The translations under genes were made by a program, and so were the position numbers. The notes beneath the pieces were generated by a model. The model did not search any database and had not been told where the DNA came from. It saw nothing but the letters and a program-made list of their open reading frames with translations. A stretch of DNA of 61,773 nucleotides from Brachybacterium equifaecis (GTDB taxonomy: Bacteria > Actinomycetota > Actinomycetes > Actinomycetales > Dermabacteraceae): contig NZ_JAKNCJ010000011.1 in NCBI RefSeq assembly GCF_023509525.1, positions 1-61,773 of the forward strand, read 5' to 3'. Every line of letters begins with the position of its first letter. Positions within the stretch are counted from its first letter, which is position 1. Below are positions 45,622-53,980 of this stretch, piece by piece.

Positions 45622-46236
45622 TCAGAACCCTGCGGCCTTCGCGCCGGTGACGATGAGCTCGACGCCGATGGCGAGGATGAAGAAGCCCATCACGCGGGTG
45701 AGGGCACCTATGCCGGAGGGCCCCATCTTCTCGACCAGCGGCGGTCCCCAGCGCAGCAGCACGCCCAGGAGGGCGCTGAACACGGCGATTCCGGCGACGA
45801 CGCCGATCGTCGGCAGGAGGTGAGGCGCCCGGGATTGCAGGGCGATCATCGCCGCCATCGCTCCCGGGCCTGCGATGAGCGGCAGCGCCATCGGCGTGAA
45901 GGAGATGTCGGTCTTCGCCGCTGCATGGCCCTGTTCGTCTGCGCTGAGCTTGGGGGTCGCCGTGAGCATCTGGAACCCGGAGTGGCCGACGACCAGGCCG
46001 CCGGCGATCTGCAGCACGGGGATGGAGAGCCCGAGGAAGTGCAGCACGAAGGTGCCCAGCACAGCGCTGAGCGCGAGGATCGCGAAGACGTTGATCGCCG
46101 TCTTCACGGCCTGCGACTTCGCCTGCTGAGGGGACATCCCGCCGCTGAGCGCGGTGAAGGCGGCCAGGCCCCCGATCGGGTTGGCGATCGGGATCAGTGC
46201 CGCGAAGGCGGCGAGGGCGGCGGACCACAGCGTCAT
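45622..46236 (-). CDS. MarC-family membrane protein
   Basis: A 204-residue protein with six membrane helices: FAALIPIANPIGGLAAFTALS, VLQIAGGLVVGHSGFQML, FTPMALPLIAGPGAMAAMIAL, all typical of MarC (UPF0056/NAAT). Function is unclear. The start overlaps the DyP peroxidase stop (ATGA), so it belonged to that operon, now separated from its promoter by the transposon insertion. Confidence 0.9.
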   Translation of the reverse strand: MTLWSAALAAFAALIPIANPIGGLAAFTALSGGMSPQQAKSQAVKTAINVFAILALSAVLGTFVLHFLGLSIPVLQIAGGLVVGHSGFQMLTATPKLSADEQGHAAAKTDISFTPMALPLIAGPGAMAAMIALQSRAPHLLPTIGVVAGIAVFSALLGVLLRWGPPLVEKMGPSGIGALTRVMGFFILAIGVELIVTGAKAAGF

Positions 46237-47107
46237 GCGCGAGGCTCCGATGCGCTCGCCAGCTCCTCGAGCCCCGCGAGGAGCTCGCGCGAGGGCACGA
46301 AGTACAGCCCGCCCGTGACGGCGCGGGAGAAGTCGAGGATGCGGTCGTATCCGCTGCCCTCGTGCCCGTGGTACATGCGGTCCAGCATCGTCAGGATCAC
46401 CGCGGGATCCTTCGCGTAGCCGATGGAGTAGGTGCCGAACTCCTTCTCGCCGAACCGGCCGAAGGGCATGTTGTCGCGCAGGATGTCCTGCTCGGCGCCG
46501 TGCTCGTCGGTGACGGTGTTCAGCGAGACGTGCGAGTTCGGCGCCTTCTTCTCGTCGGGGATCTCGACGTCATCGAGCTTGCGGCGGCCGATGATCCGCT
46601 CCTGCTCCTCGACGCTCAGCGCCTCCCAGGCGGCGAGATCGTGGAGGTACTTCTGGACGACCACGTAGCTCGATCCCGCGTAGTGCGGGTCCTGCACGGC
46701 GGTGATGAGGACGGCGCGGCGGGCGTCGTCGTCCTGCGGGTTCGCGGTGCCGTCGACGAAGCCGAGCAGGTCGCGGTTGTCCCAGTACTTGAAGGCGTGG
46801 ACCTCGTCGGCCACCTCGACGCGGTCGCCGAGCTGGTCCATGAGGATCCGCACCAGCTCGAAGCACTGGTCGGGCTGCGCGGCGCGCAGGTGCAGCAGGA
46901 TGTCGCCGGGCGTGGCCGGGGCGGAGTGCACGGTGCCGCGCGCGCCCGGGAAGTCCCTCAGGCCACGGGGGCGGGGTGCGCTGGGCATCATCCGGTCCCA
47001 CAGCTGCGCGCCGATCCCGGCGACGACCAGCAGATCCGCGCCGGGGGCCCGGAAGGAGACCGACTTCGCGAGGTCGTCGAGGCCGGAGAGCACGCCGCGC
47101 ACGGCCG
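46233..47107 (-). pseudogene. DyP-type peroxidase, 3' part (split by transposon)
   Basis: About 290 residues of a heme peroxidase of the DyP/YfeX group. It keeps the distal GFVDGTANPQ motif (GxxDG), APNSHVSLN with the proximal His, DNMPFGRFGEKEFGTYSIGYAKDP and a C-terminal LDFSRAVTGGLYFVPS. The N-terminal ~30 residues are missing. They are found 5.1 kb away at 52202-52286. With the element removed the codons join as V-P-A-V-R-G-V in frame, giving a 319-residue protein of normal length. A GTG at 47102 could start a truncated protein, but no promoter is expected. Confidence 0.92.
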
Positions 47108-47119
47108 TTATCTGGAGTC
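47108..47119. repeat. Left terminal inverted repeat of the transposon
   Basis: TTATCTGGAGTC, perfectly inverted relative to 52190-52201. It directly abuts the DyP 3' part. Confidence 0.88.
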
Positions 47120-47222
47120 CGGTCAGAAGTGGCCATGACGTCCAGCACGAGGCTCAGCGGATCGGAGGTCTTCCTTGTGGACGTAGTTATCTTCGGCCGT
47201 TCATCAAGGGGCTTGGCCCCAG

Positions 47223-47612
47223 TCACCGTGCCGTGGTCGATGTCCGTAGTCGTCCGAGGGCGTGTTCCAGTTGTTTCCGGAGTCGCTGGTTCTCGGTGGT
47301 GAGGTCGCGGACGCGCGCGTTGGCGACTTCCAGGCGGCGTAGCAGGGAGACGTCGGTGGAGCGTTGGGACGCGGGCAGCGGTGCGCCGGCCGTGCCCTGC
47401 TGGAGGCTGCGGAGCTGTCGGATTTCGGCGCAGATGTCGGGCTGGGTGTAGAGCCAGGACCGCGAGACCTGCGCCTTCTGGGCGATGATCTGAAAGGTAA
47501 CCGGACCGCCCTCGCGGTCGAGGTCGCGAAGAGCCTGGGTGGCTTTGGCGCGCGTGGTCTCGTGACGCCGCTGGGCGGCGGCGATCAGGTGATGGCTGTT
47601 ATCGGCATGCAT
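47223..47612 (-). CDS. tnpC: TnpC-like transposition protein (DUF6262)
   Basis: A 129-residue protein. It starts MHADNSHHLIAAAQRRHETTRAKATQAL, has a helix-turn-helix-like centre (VTFQIIAQKAQVSRSWLYTQPDICAEI) and a C-terminal coiled coil (LRRLEVANARVRDLTTENQRLRKQL). It matches the TnpC/DUF6262 type that accompanies TnpA/TnpB. ATG 47612 shares a base with the tnpB stop (TGATG), which fixes the start. Confidence 0.85.
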   Translation of the reverse strand: MHADNSHHLIAAAQRRHETTRAKATQALRDLDREGGPVTFQIIAQKAQVSRSWLYTQPDICAEIRQLRSLQQGTAGAPLPASQRSTDVSLLRRLEVANARVRDLTTENQRLRKQLEHALGRLRTSTTAR

Positions 47613-49094
47613 CAGGTACTTGCCTCGCCGTCTTGGTCGTCCTCCAACGAGGTGATGATCTGATCGAGGTTTCCCAGGACCTGCTGATTCATCTCGATCA
47701 ACCGCTGCTGACCGCGGGCTTCGGCAGCAGTGATGATCTGCACGACCTGTTGACGATGCTGGCGGTGCTCGGGCAGGAACTCGGAGGTGGTGATGAACAT
47801 TGGGCAGCTCAGGCACGCGTTCGCGTGCGGGCAGGACTGCTGGACCGGCAGTCCGCAGAAGCCGTTGGGCAGGGCCTGGGTGGCCCGTCCGACGCGCTGC
47901 TTGGCCCAGGCCGCCTCGGCCAAGGGTCCGTCCGGGTCGAGGGTGACGGTCTCGCCCTTGATGTTGACCTTCCGTGCGGCTTCCCAGTGCCGACGGATCG
48001 TGGTGTCACTGAGGCGGGCGTAGTGGGCGGTCATGACGTGGGAGTCGTGGTCGAGAATCCGTCGGACCACTTCTTGGGGGACGTCTCGGTTGATCAGTCT
48101 CGTGCCCAGGGTGTGGCGGAAGCTGTGCGGGACGACGCGAACGGGTTGGCCGTGCTCGTCACGGACGTCGCAGCGCTTGAGCCAACGGTGCAGGGCCTTG
48201 CGGTAGACCCCGTCACCGACCGACTCGCGGCCGTCGTCGTTGTCCGTGACTCGCGGGAAGAGCACCGGCTCCCCACCCGGCCACCGCTCGTGCACACGGC
48301 GACGCTGCGCAGCGATGGCATCGGCGAGGTCGGCGTCGATGGGTACGAGGGCCTCGCGTTTCATCTTATGGTTGAGGTAGCGCAGGTAGGGAGCTCCCTC
48401 GCCGTCGTAGACGATGCAGTCGGTCGGCAGACGGACGGTGTCGGTGATGCGCAGCCCGCAGCCCATCAGGATCAGCGTGATCAGCTCGTAGACGGCGTTG
48501 TTCCACTTGGCGAGGTTGTCCGGGTTCTCCAACTGAGCCATCACGGTTTCGCTCAGCGCGCGCGGTTGCCGGATGGCCTCCTTGGGGAAGTCCTCGCTGA
48601 AGAACATCACCGTCGAAGGCAGGGAATCGTCCCAGCCGTGCTGCCGGATGGTGGTGAAGAACAGGTTCAGCTGGCCGATCAGCATACGGTGCTTCACGGT
48701 GCCCGAGAACCGGGCGTGCAGGTGCGCGAGGTAGCGCTCCAACACCTCCCTGTCCAGGTCTGCCAGCCCCTGGACGGAGGGTGCCACGTCCGCGAGGAAC
48801 TGCCCGAAGTGCGCGATCGCCCGCGTGCCCGAGGAGACGCTGACCACCCCGAGGCCCGAGGCCCGTGGCCAGGCGCCAGCGGGCCCAGCGTTTGGCCAAG
48901 GCTTTGAGCCAGGGCTGCGGGATGTCCTCGAAGGTGATCCGGGCCAGCCGTCTGTCCTTGATGCCGAGTTCACGCAGCCGCCAGACGTCCTTGCCGTACT
49001 CAGCGTCCCAGCCGCCGGCCTGACCGGGTGTCCGGCGCCGCTCGCGCCCCGTCCTCGACGGTTGTTCGGGCACCAGCGGGCTCGGCGCACTCAC
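47612..49094 (-). pseudogene. tnpB: TnpB-like tyrosine recombinase, frameshifted
   Basis: A GTG at 49094 (GTGA overlap with tnpA) opens a frame encoding DVWRLRELGIKDRRLARITF...RWRLATGLG. The rest of the gene is in another frame from VVSVSSGTRAIAHFGQFL to the stop at 47612. Catalytic residues are present: GLRITDTVRLP (Arg), HSFRHTLGTRL (HxxR), and HDSHVMTAHYARL (His, Tyr). The C-terminus has a Cys cluster (CGLPVQQSCPHANACLSC). A 7-bp unit GAGGCCC occurs twice at 48851-48864; removing one copy restores a 491-residue protein. Confidence 0.88.
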
Positions 49095-50200
49095 AGTCGC
49101 ACCTCTCGGCCGGTGAACCAACCCGCTTCCTCCAGGACCTTGCGGGCGTCCTCGGCGCTCAGGTGCCCGTAGACAGTGGCGGTGGTGGTGATGTCGGCGT
49201 GGCCGAGGAGCTTGGAGACCACCTCGATCGGCACACCGTCGCGCAGCATCCGCGTCGCAGCGGTGTGGCGGTACCAGTGCGGGTCGAAGTCGATCCCGCT
49301 GCGCCGCCGCAGACGCTTGACCAGGTCGTAGACGGCCGCGTAGGTCAGCGGGTGACCGTGGGGTCGGCCCCAGAGGTTGACGAAGACGTAGTCGGATTCC
49401 AGGTCGCCGTACTCCAGGTGAAGGTAGTCGGCGTAGAGCCGGACCAGCTCCGCGCTGACCGGCACCGTCCGCGGGCTGCGTGACTTGGTTCGGGCACCGT
49501 TGTCATTGAACCGTGGGCGGACCGTGACCTGGGACTCGGCAGCGGAGATGTCCTCATGCCGCAGCCCCAGCGCCTCTCCGATCCGCATCCCGGCGTCGAA
49601 GAGCACCGCGAAGAGAAACCGGTCGCGCAGATGGTCACAGGCATCGAGGATCGTCTGCACCTCGGTGGCGGTGAGCACGCGCGGGAGCTTGCGCTGCGCG
49701 CTCAGCACGATGGCGCGCCGCGGCTGCGGTTTGCCCTTGCTGATGTGGTGCAAGAACGGCTTCCAGCCTGCGCCATGGCCTCCGGCCGGATGCCACGTCC
49801 CCAGCAGCTCCCCGAGGTCGACACCGTGGCGCACGGCGTGCTGATAGAACGCGCTGAGCGCGGAGAGTTTCCGGTTGACCGTGGACTCAGTGCAGTGATG
49901 CTCCACCGACGGCAGGACCGGGATCGTCCCGTCGCGCAGCTGCGGCGGTCGGCGCAGCCAGGCGACGAACTCGGCGACGTTCTCCAGCCGCACCTCACGC
50001 CAGTTCAGGCCTTGGACGCCGAGGAACACGAACCAGTCCTTCAGATCGTGGGCGTAGGCCTTGACCGTGTTCGGCGACCGCTCGATCTGGGTCAAGTACG
50101 CCAGATAGCGCTCGATCGGAGCCACAGGGGCACCGTCATCGCCCAGCACAGTCCACGACTCCACGGCATCGACCGAGGAGAGCACACGCTGGACGAGCAT
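49091..50200 (-). CDS. tnpA: TnpA-like tyrosine recombinase
   Basis: The 369-residue recombinase has an N-terminal SAM-like domain (YLAYLTQIERSPNTVKAYAHDLKDW) and a catalytic domain with DAGMRIGEALGLRHEDI (Arg), HWYRHTAATRML (HxxR), LLGHADITTTATVYGHL (His and nucleophile Tyr). It appears intact. First of the three transposition genes; coupled to tnpB by a GTGA overlap. Confidence 0.92.
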   Translation of the reverse strand: MLVQRVLSSVDAVESWTVLGDDGAPVAPIERYLAYLTQIERSPNTVKAYAHDLKDWFVFLGVQGLNWREVRLENVAEFVAWLRRPPQLRDGTIPVLPSVEHHCTESTVNRKLSALSAFYQHAVRHGVDLGELLGTWHPAGGHGAGWKPFLHHISKGKPQPRRAIVLSAQRKLPRVLTATEVQTILDACDHLRDRFLFAVLFDAGMRIGEALGLRHEDISAAESQVTVRPRFNDNGARTKSRSPRTVPVSAELVRLYADYLHLEYGDLESDYVFVNLWGRPHGHPLTYAAVYDLVKRLRRRSGIDFDPHWYRHTAATRMLRDGVPIEVVSKLLGHADITTTATVYGHLSAEDARKVLEEAGWFTGREVRL

Positions 50201-50259
50201 CGGATCATTCCTCAGCTCGGATAGGACCGGCCTGCACGTGATCGATTCGGCTTGCGTGC

Positions 50260-51465
50260 TCAGGCATCCATCCCCTCCTGGCGGTTAGCCGGTGCGGTAG
50301 CGGGCAGTCGGATCAGAGATGCCGCGCCGAGCAGGGCCAGGACGATGGCGGCGATGATCATCGCGGTGGTGAAACCCACCTGCTGGACACCAAAGCCCGT
50401 GAGCAACGGCCCGCCGGCAAGGCCTGCGGCGTAGGCCAGGTTGTACAGCGAGTAGGACCCGCCCAGAGTTGGCGGCGCGGAGCGGAAGCCTTGTTCGCCG
50501 ATCATGGTCGTCGCCGGTGCCAGCAGCAGAGCCGAGGAGACTCCGAGCAGGATCATGCCGATGCTGGTCTGCCATAGCACGCCTGCGAACCCGATCACGA
50601 TGAGGGCAGCGGCGACGGCGATGACACCGGCACCGATAAGGAGCCGAGGCGACGCGGTGCTCACGTAACGCCCCACGATGGGGTTGGCGATGATCGCTGC
50701 CAGGGCCGCCAGAGCGAAGAGCAATCCGATCGTCAACGAGCTTGCTCCCAGATGCACAGGTAACACCGGCTCGACGCCGGAGAGAACAGCGGCACCGACC
50801 GCGACAGCGATCACGATCGAGAGCGACCCCGGGACGCGCAGTACAGCAAGGGGCCCACCGATGTCGTCGGTGACCCGGGGCGAGCCCTTGACCAGGACGA
50901 TGCGCAGCACCCCGTCGAGCAGGGCGATGCCAGCGGCGAAGAGGAACGGGGCTGCGGTACCGAAGCGCTCGACGAGGAAGCCCGCCAGAGGCGGCCCCAG
51001 CAACACGCCCAGAGTGAGTGAGGAGATGGCGATACCCATGGCCTGTCCTCGCTTGTCGAAGCTGGTGGTCGCAGCGATCAGTGACAGCGCCGCCACCCAG
51101 GACATGCCTCCGGCGATGCCTTGGGCGATCCGGGCCACCAGCAGCAGCCAATACGGGCCGCCCGTGGCGAACAGCAGTGTCGCCGCGGCCAGACCAACCA
51201 GACCGATCAGCAGCGGGGTCTTGGGTCCGTGCTGGTCGACGATGCGCCCGGCGAACAAGGTGGCGATGATCATTGCCACCGCGTAGGAGGAGAACAGCAC
51301 TCCGGTGGCTGCCGGCCCGGCTTCGACCACCGCGGGCAGCAGCGGCAGGACGGGCACGGCAAGGCCGTGGACGAGCATGTCGGTGAACACCGCTGCTGAC
51401 CCAACGATCAGTGCCCGGGTAGGAGTGGTACCTCGCGCGAGCGAGGCAGAGTTGCGCGTAGTCAT
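50260..51465 (-). CDS. MFS drug-type transporter (transposon cargo)
   Basis: A 401-residue protein with 12 membrane helices. Signatures: FTDMLVHGLAVPVLPLLPAVVE in helix 1, FAGRIVDQHGPKTPLLIG in the loop 2-3, ARIAQGIAGGMSWVAALSLIA in helix 4, GVLLGPPLAGFLVERFG in helix 5 (motif C of exporters). Probably a DHA1-type efflux pump. It starts 14 bases after the TetR gene, so the two form an operon. Substrate unknown. Confidence 0.88.
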   Translation of the reverse strand: MTTRNSASLARGTTPTRALIVGSAAVFTDMLVHGLAVPVLPLLPAVVEAGPAATGVLFSSYAVAMIIATLFAGRIVDQHGPKTPLLIGLVGLAAATLLFATGGPYWLLLVARIAQGIAGGMSWVAALSLIAATTSFDKRGQAMGIAISSLTLGVLLGPPLAGFLVERFGTAAPFLFAAGIALLDGVLRIVLVKGSPRVTDDIGGPLAVLRVPGSLSIVIAVAVGAAVLSGVEPVLPVHLGASSLTIGLLFALAALAAIIANPIVGRYVSTASPRLLIGAGVIAVAAALIVIGFAGVLWQTSIGMILLGVSSALLLAPATTMIGEQGFRSAPPTLGGSYSLYNLAYAAGLAGGPLLTGFGVQQVGFTTAMIIAAIVLALLGAASLIRLPATAPANRQEGMDA

Positions 51466-51479
51466 GTGCGTACGACTTT

Positions 51480-52064
51480 CTAGGAGAGCAGTCCCTTGAC
51501 CAGCGCCGCGATCGCGGCGTCGAGGTGTTCGGGTTGCGGAAGGTCATTGGGTCGGGTCACCGCGGCCAAGGTGAACCCTTGAATGAGCACCAGCACCAGG
51601 CCTGCGACTGTCTCCGGCGGCACCGGCAATGCGGCGTGGCCACGGAGGGAGACGGCGATCTGATCGCGCCACTCGTCCAGTGCCTCGTGCTTGCGGCTGC
51701 TGTCATCGAGCGCTTGCGGAGCGACCAGGACTGTGGTGGAGGCCAGCGCACGGAAGCGCTCATCGCTGCGCAGCAGCGTCACGAAATCACGCAGAAGGGC
51801 GTTCAGCCGGTGCTCGGCAGTGGACAGCGCGGCCTCTTGGGCGAACAGCCGGTTCCCGTACTCTGACCAGCCCCATTCCAGGGCTTCGGTCAGCAGCTCG
51901 GACTTACTTCGGAAGTGATGGTGCACAGCGCCGCGCGTGACGCCGGCACGTTCAGCGACGCGCTCGAACGTGGCTCCTCGCCACCCCTTCTCTTCGAAGG
52001 ACATCAACGCCGCCTCCAGCAGCGCCACACGGGTCTTCGCCGCGTCCTCGGCCGATCGCTTCAT
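51480..52064 (-). CDS. TetR/AcrR-family repressor (transposon cargo)
   Basis: A 194-residue repressor: TRVALLEAALMSFEEKGWRGATFERVAERAGVTRGAVHHHFRSKSELLTEAL is a TetR HTH of the AcrR/TtgR type. A palindromic operator overlaps its start codon, so it probably represses itself and the MFS gene and is relieved by a pump substrate. Confidence 0.88.
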   Translation of the reverse strand: MKRSAEDAAKTRVALLEAALMSFEEKGWRGATFERVAERAGVTRGAVHHHFRSKSELLTEALEWGWSEYGNRLFAQEAALSTAEHRLNALLRDFVTLLRSDERFRALASTTVLVAPQALDDSSRKHEALDEWRDQIAVSLRGHAALPVPPETVAGLVLVLIQGFTLAAVTRPNDLPQPEHLDAAIAALVKGLLS

Positions 52065-52087
52065 ACATACACGCTAACACGTATGTA
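52064..52087. promoter_or_regulatory. AcrR-like operator
   Basis: TACATAC (52064-52070) and GTATGTA (52081-52087) are perfect inverted arms 10 bases apart, overlapping the start of the TetR gene. The 24-bp span and arms resemble the TACATAC...GTATGTA operators of AcrR/TtgR-type repressors. Confidence 0.75.
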
Positions 52088-52189
52088 ACCGGCGTCCACC
52101 CCCGCGAAGATGAACTCTTCACCGACACACTCGTCGTAGACACCGTCCGTGACACATAACCGAAGATCACGTCATGCTGCGGGCCTTAC

Positions 52190-52201
52190 GACTCCAGATA
52201 A
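52190..52201. repeat. Right terminal inverted repeat of the transposon
   Basis: GACTCCAGATAA, the inverse of the left end. It abuts the DyP 5' part at 52202. Confidence 0.88.
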
Positions 52202-52286
52202 GGACCGCTTCCGCGCCGGGAGCGACCGTCAGCGTCATGAACAGGGCGGTGCGGGCGGGCGGGGCGACGATGGCCTGAGCGGGCAC
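52202..52286 (-). pseudogene. DyP-type peroxidase, 5' part
   Basis: GTG 52286 with AGGAGG 5 bases upstream starts VPAQAIVAPPARTALF then MTLTVAPGAEAV, the first 28 residues of a DyP peroxidase (PQAI..P.ARTALF is typical). The frame then enters the transposon end, adding about 10 foreign codons. It is the head of the gene whose body is at 46233-47107. It lies 114 bases after nhaA on the same strand. Confidence 0.9.
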
Positions 52287-52399
52287 GGGAGCCTCCTGGC
52301 GGCGGGGTGCGGCGGGTGCGGCAGTGCAACGGTGGGGCGCCGACGGCGCGGTGCCGGCGCGGTGCGTCCAGCCTAGTTCGCGGGCCCTCGCTCGAGCCC

Positions 52400-53743
52400 C
52401 TAGCGCGAGGCGCCCTCCCGCTCGAGCCGCGCGTAGCGGCGGTTCCGCGGGGCGAGCAGCGCGGCGCCGGCGATCGCGGCGAGCACGGAGGCGGTCAGCA
52501 CGCCGACCTTCGCCCAGTCCTGCATCGGGTCGCCGGTGGCGAAGCTGAGCTCGGCGATGAGCAGGGAGACGGTGAAGCCGATGCCCGCGAGGGCCGACAT
52601 CCCCAGCATGTCGGCCCACTTCAGCGAGGGATCCAGGCCGACGCCCGGGATGCGGGTGACCAGGAACGTCGCGCCGAGGATGCCGAGGATCTTTCCGAGC
52701 ACGAGGCCGATGATCACGCCGAGCGCGACGGTCGACTGCCACGCCTCGAGCAGTCCGCTGATCCCGCCCACGGCCACTCCTGCGCTGAAGAACGCGAACA
52801 CAGGCACCGCGATGCCGGAGGAGATCGGGCCGAAGCGGTGCACGAACTGCTCGGCCAGGGGATCGGGGTGGCCGGCATCGGTGCGCGAGACCGTCGGCAC
52901 GAGGAACGCGAGCACCACGCCCGCGATCGTGGCGTGCACGCCCGAGTTGTAGAACAGCGCCCAGGTGATCGCGCCGAGCGGCAGCAGCACGAGCCACGCG
53001 GCCCAGGCGCGGCGCTTCATCAGGCGCTCCGCGCGGCGGGCGACGAGCGCGTAGAGGGCGATCGGGATCAGGGCGAGCGCGAGGTAGCCGAGGCGGAGGT
53101 CGGTCGCGTAGAAGATCGCGATGATGAGGATCGCGATGAGGTCGTCGACGATCGCGAGGGTGAGCAGGAAGGTGCGCACCGCGACCGGCAGCTTCGGGGC
53201 GAACAGGCCCAGCAGCGCTACCGCGAAGGCGATGTCGGTCGCGGCGGGGATCGCCCAGCCGCCCAGCGCCCCGGCGGGGCCGGCGAGGTTCACCAGGGCG
53301 TAGATCAGGGCGGGCACGGCGACGCCGCCCGCAGCTGCGACGACCGGCACGAGGGCCTTGCGGGGATCGCGCAGGGCGCCCTGGGTGATCTCCTGCTTGA
53401 GCTCGAGGCCGACGATGAAGAAGAAGATCGCGAGCAGGCCGTCGGCCGCCCAGTGGCCGATGCTCATGCGCAGGTGGAGCGAGCCGAGATCGAACCCGAG
53501 GTAGGTGTCGCGCACCCCGAAGTAGGCACCCGCGAGCGGGGAGTTCGCGAAGACGAGAGCGAGGGCGGCGGCGGCCACGAGGATCAGTCCGCTCGTGGTC
53601 TCCTTCGTGACGAGGCGCTCGAGGCGGGTGTGCTCGCGGTGGGCGCTGGGGCCTGTGTCCTCGATGTGGACCTCGGACCAGCCCGGAGCGGTCGACCAGC
53701 CGGAGGTCTCGCCGTCGGGGTGCGGTTCGGGCGTTCGAGTCAC
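52400..53743 (-). CDS. nhaA: Na+/H+ antiporter NhaA
   Basis: The 447-residue protein has the NhaA pattern: FANSPLAGAYF, ADGLLAIFFFIVGLELKQEITQG, GWAIPAATDIAFAVALLGLF, and LAIVDDLIAI carrying the two adjacent Asp of the ion site. It exchanges sodium for protons at alkaline pH. GTG 53743 has AGGAGG 6 bases upstream. A soluble lead of ~45 residues (Pro/His/Glu) precedes helix 1. Confidence 0.93.
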   Translation of the reverse strand: MTRTPEPHPDGETSGWSTAPGWSEVHIEDTGPSAHREHTRLERLVTKETTSGLILVAAAALALVFANSPLAGAYFGVRDTYLGFDLGSLHLRMSIGHWAADGLLAIFFFIVGLELKQEITQGALRDPRKALVPVVAAAGGVAVPALIYALVNLAGPAGALGGWAIPAATDIAFAVALLGLFAPKLPVAVRTFLLTLAIVDDLIAILIIAIFYATDLRLGYLALALIPIALYALVARRAERLMKRRAWAAWLVLLPLGAITWALFYNSGVHATIAGVVLAFLVPTVSRTDAGHPDPLAEQFVHRFGPISSGIAVPVFAFFSAGVAVGGISGLLEAWQSTVALGVIIGLVLGKILGILGATFLVTRIPGVGLDPSLKWADMLGMSALAGIGFTVSLLIAELSFATGDPMQDWAKVGVLTASVLAAIAGAALLAPRNRRYARLEREGASR

Positions 53744-53980
53744 GGGGGGCCTCCTGGCCGTCGGGGCGTGGCGGGTCTCACCACTGTACGCAGGGGGGCC
53801 GACGGGGGCCGTCGGCCCTGCTGGGAAGCGTGATCTTCGCCCTGCCGGCGACGGAGGCGGAAACAGCGGGCATTCTGGACGCGCTGAGGCCGGGATGCCG
53901 GATAGGCTCGCCTCAGGCGCGGGCACCGGCCGTCCTGGCCCTCCCGCGCGCGTCGTACGACCCGCGAACAGAGGAACATC

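Larger units (their letters stand above)
47108..52201. mobile_element. Tn554-like transposon with TetR/MFS cargo
   Basis: A 5,094-bp insertion bounded by the inverted repeats TTATCTGGAGTC (47108-47119) and GACTCCAGATAA (52190-52201). Flanking host bases join without duplication to restore the DyP gene in frame. It holds two tyrosine recombinases and a TnpC-like gene in overlapping order on the minus strand, as in Tn554, plus an MFS transporter and TetR regulator. Tn554-family elements move by tyrosine recombinases and leave no target duplication, which agrees. Confidence 0.9.

Noticed and set aside
47100..47102. GTG 47102 as the true start of the DyP peroxidase
   Set aside because: The missing first residues are found at the other side of the transposon and rejoin in frame, so this GTG is an internal valine codon.
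49091..50200. Prophage integrase
   Set aside because: The recombinase is followed by overlapping tnpB- and tnpC-like genes and no phage genes are near; the Tn554-like module explains it better.
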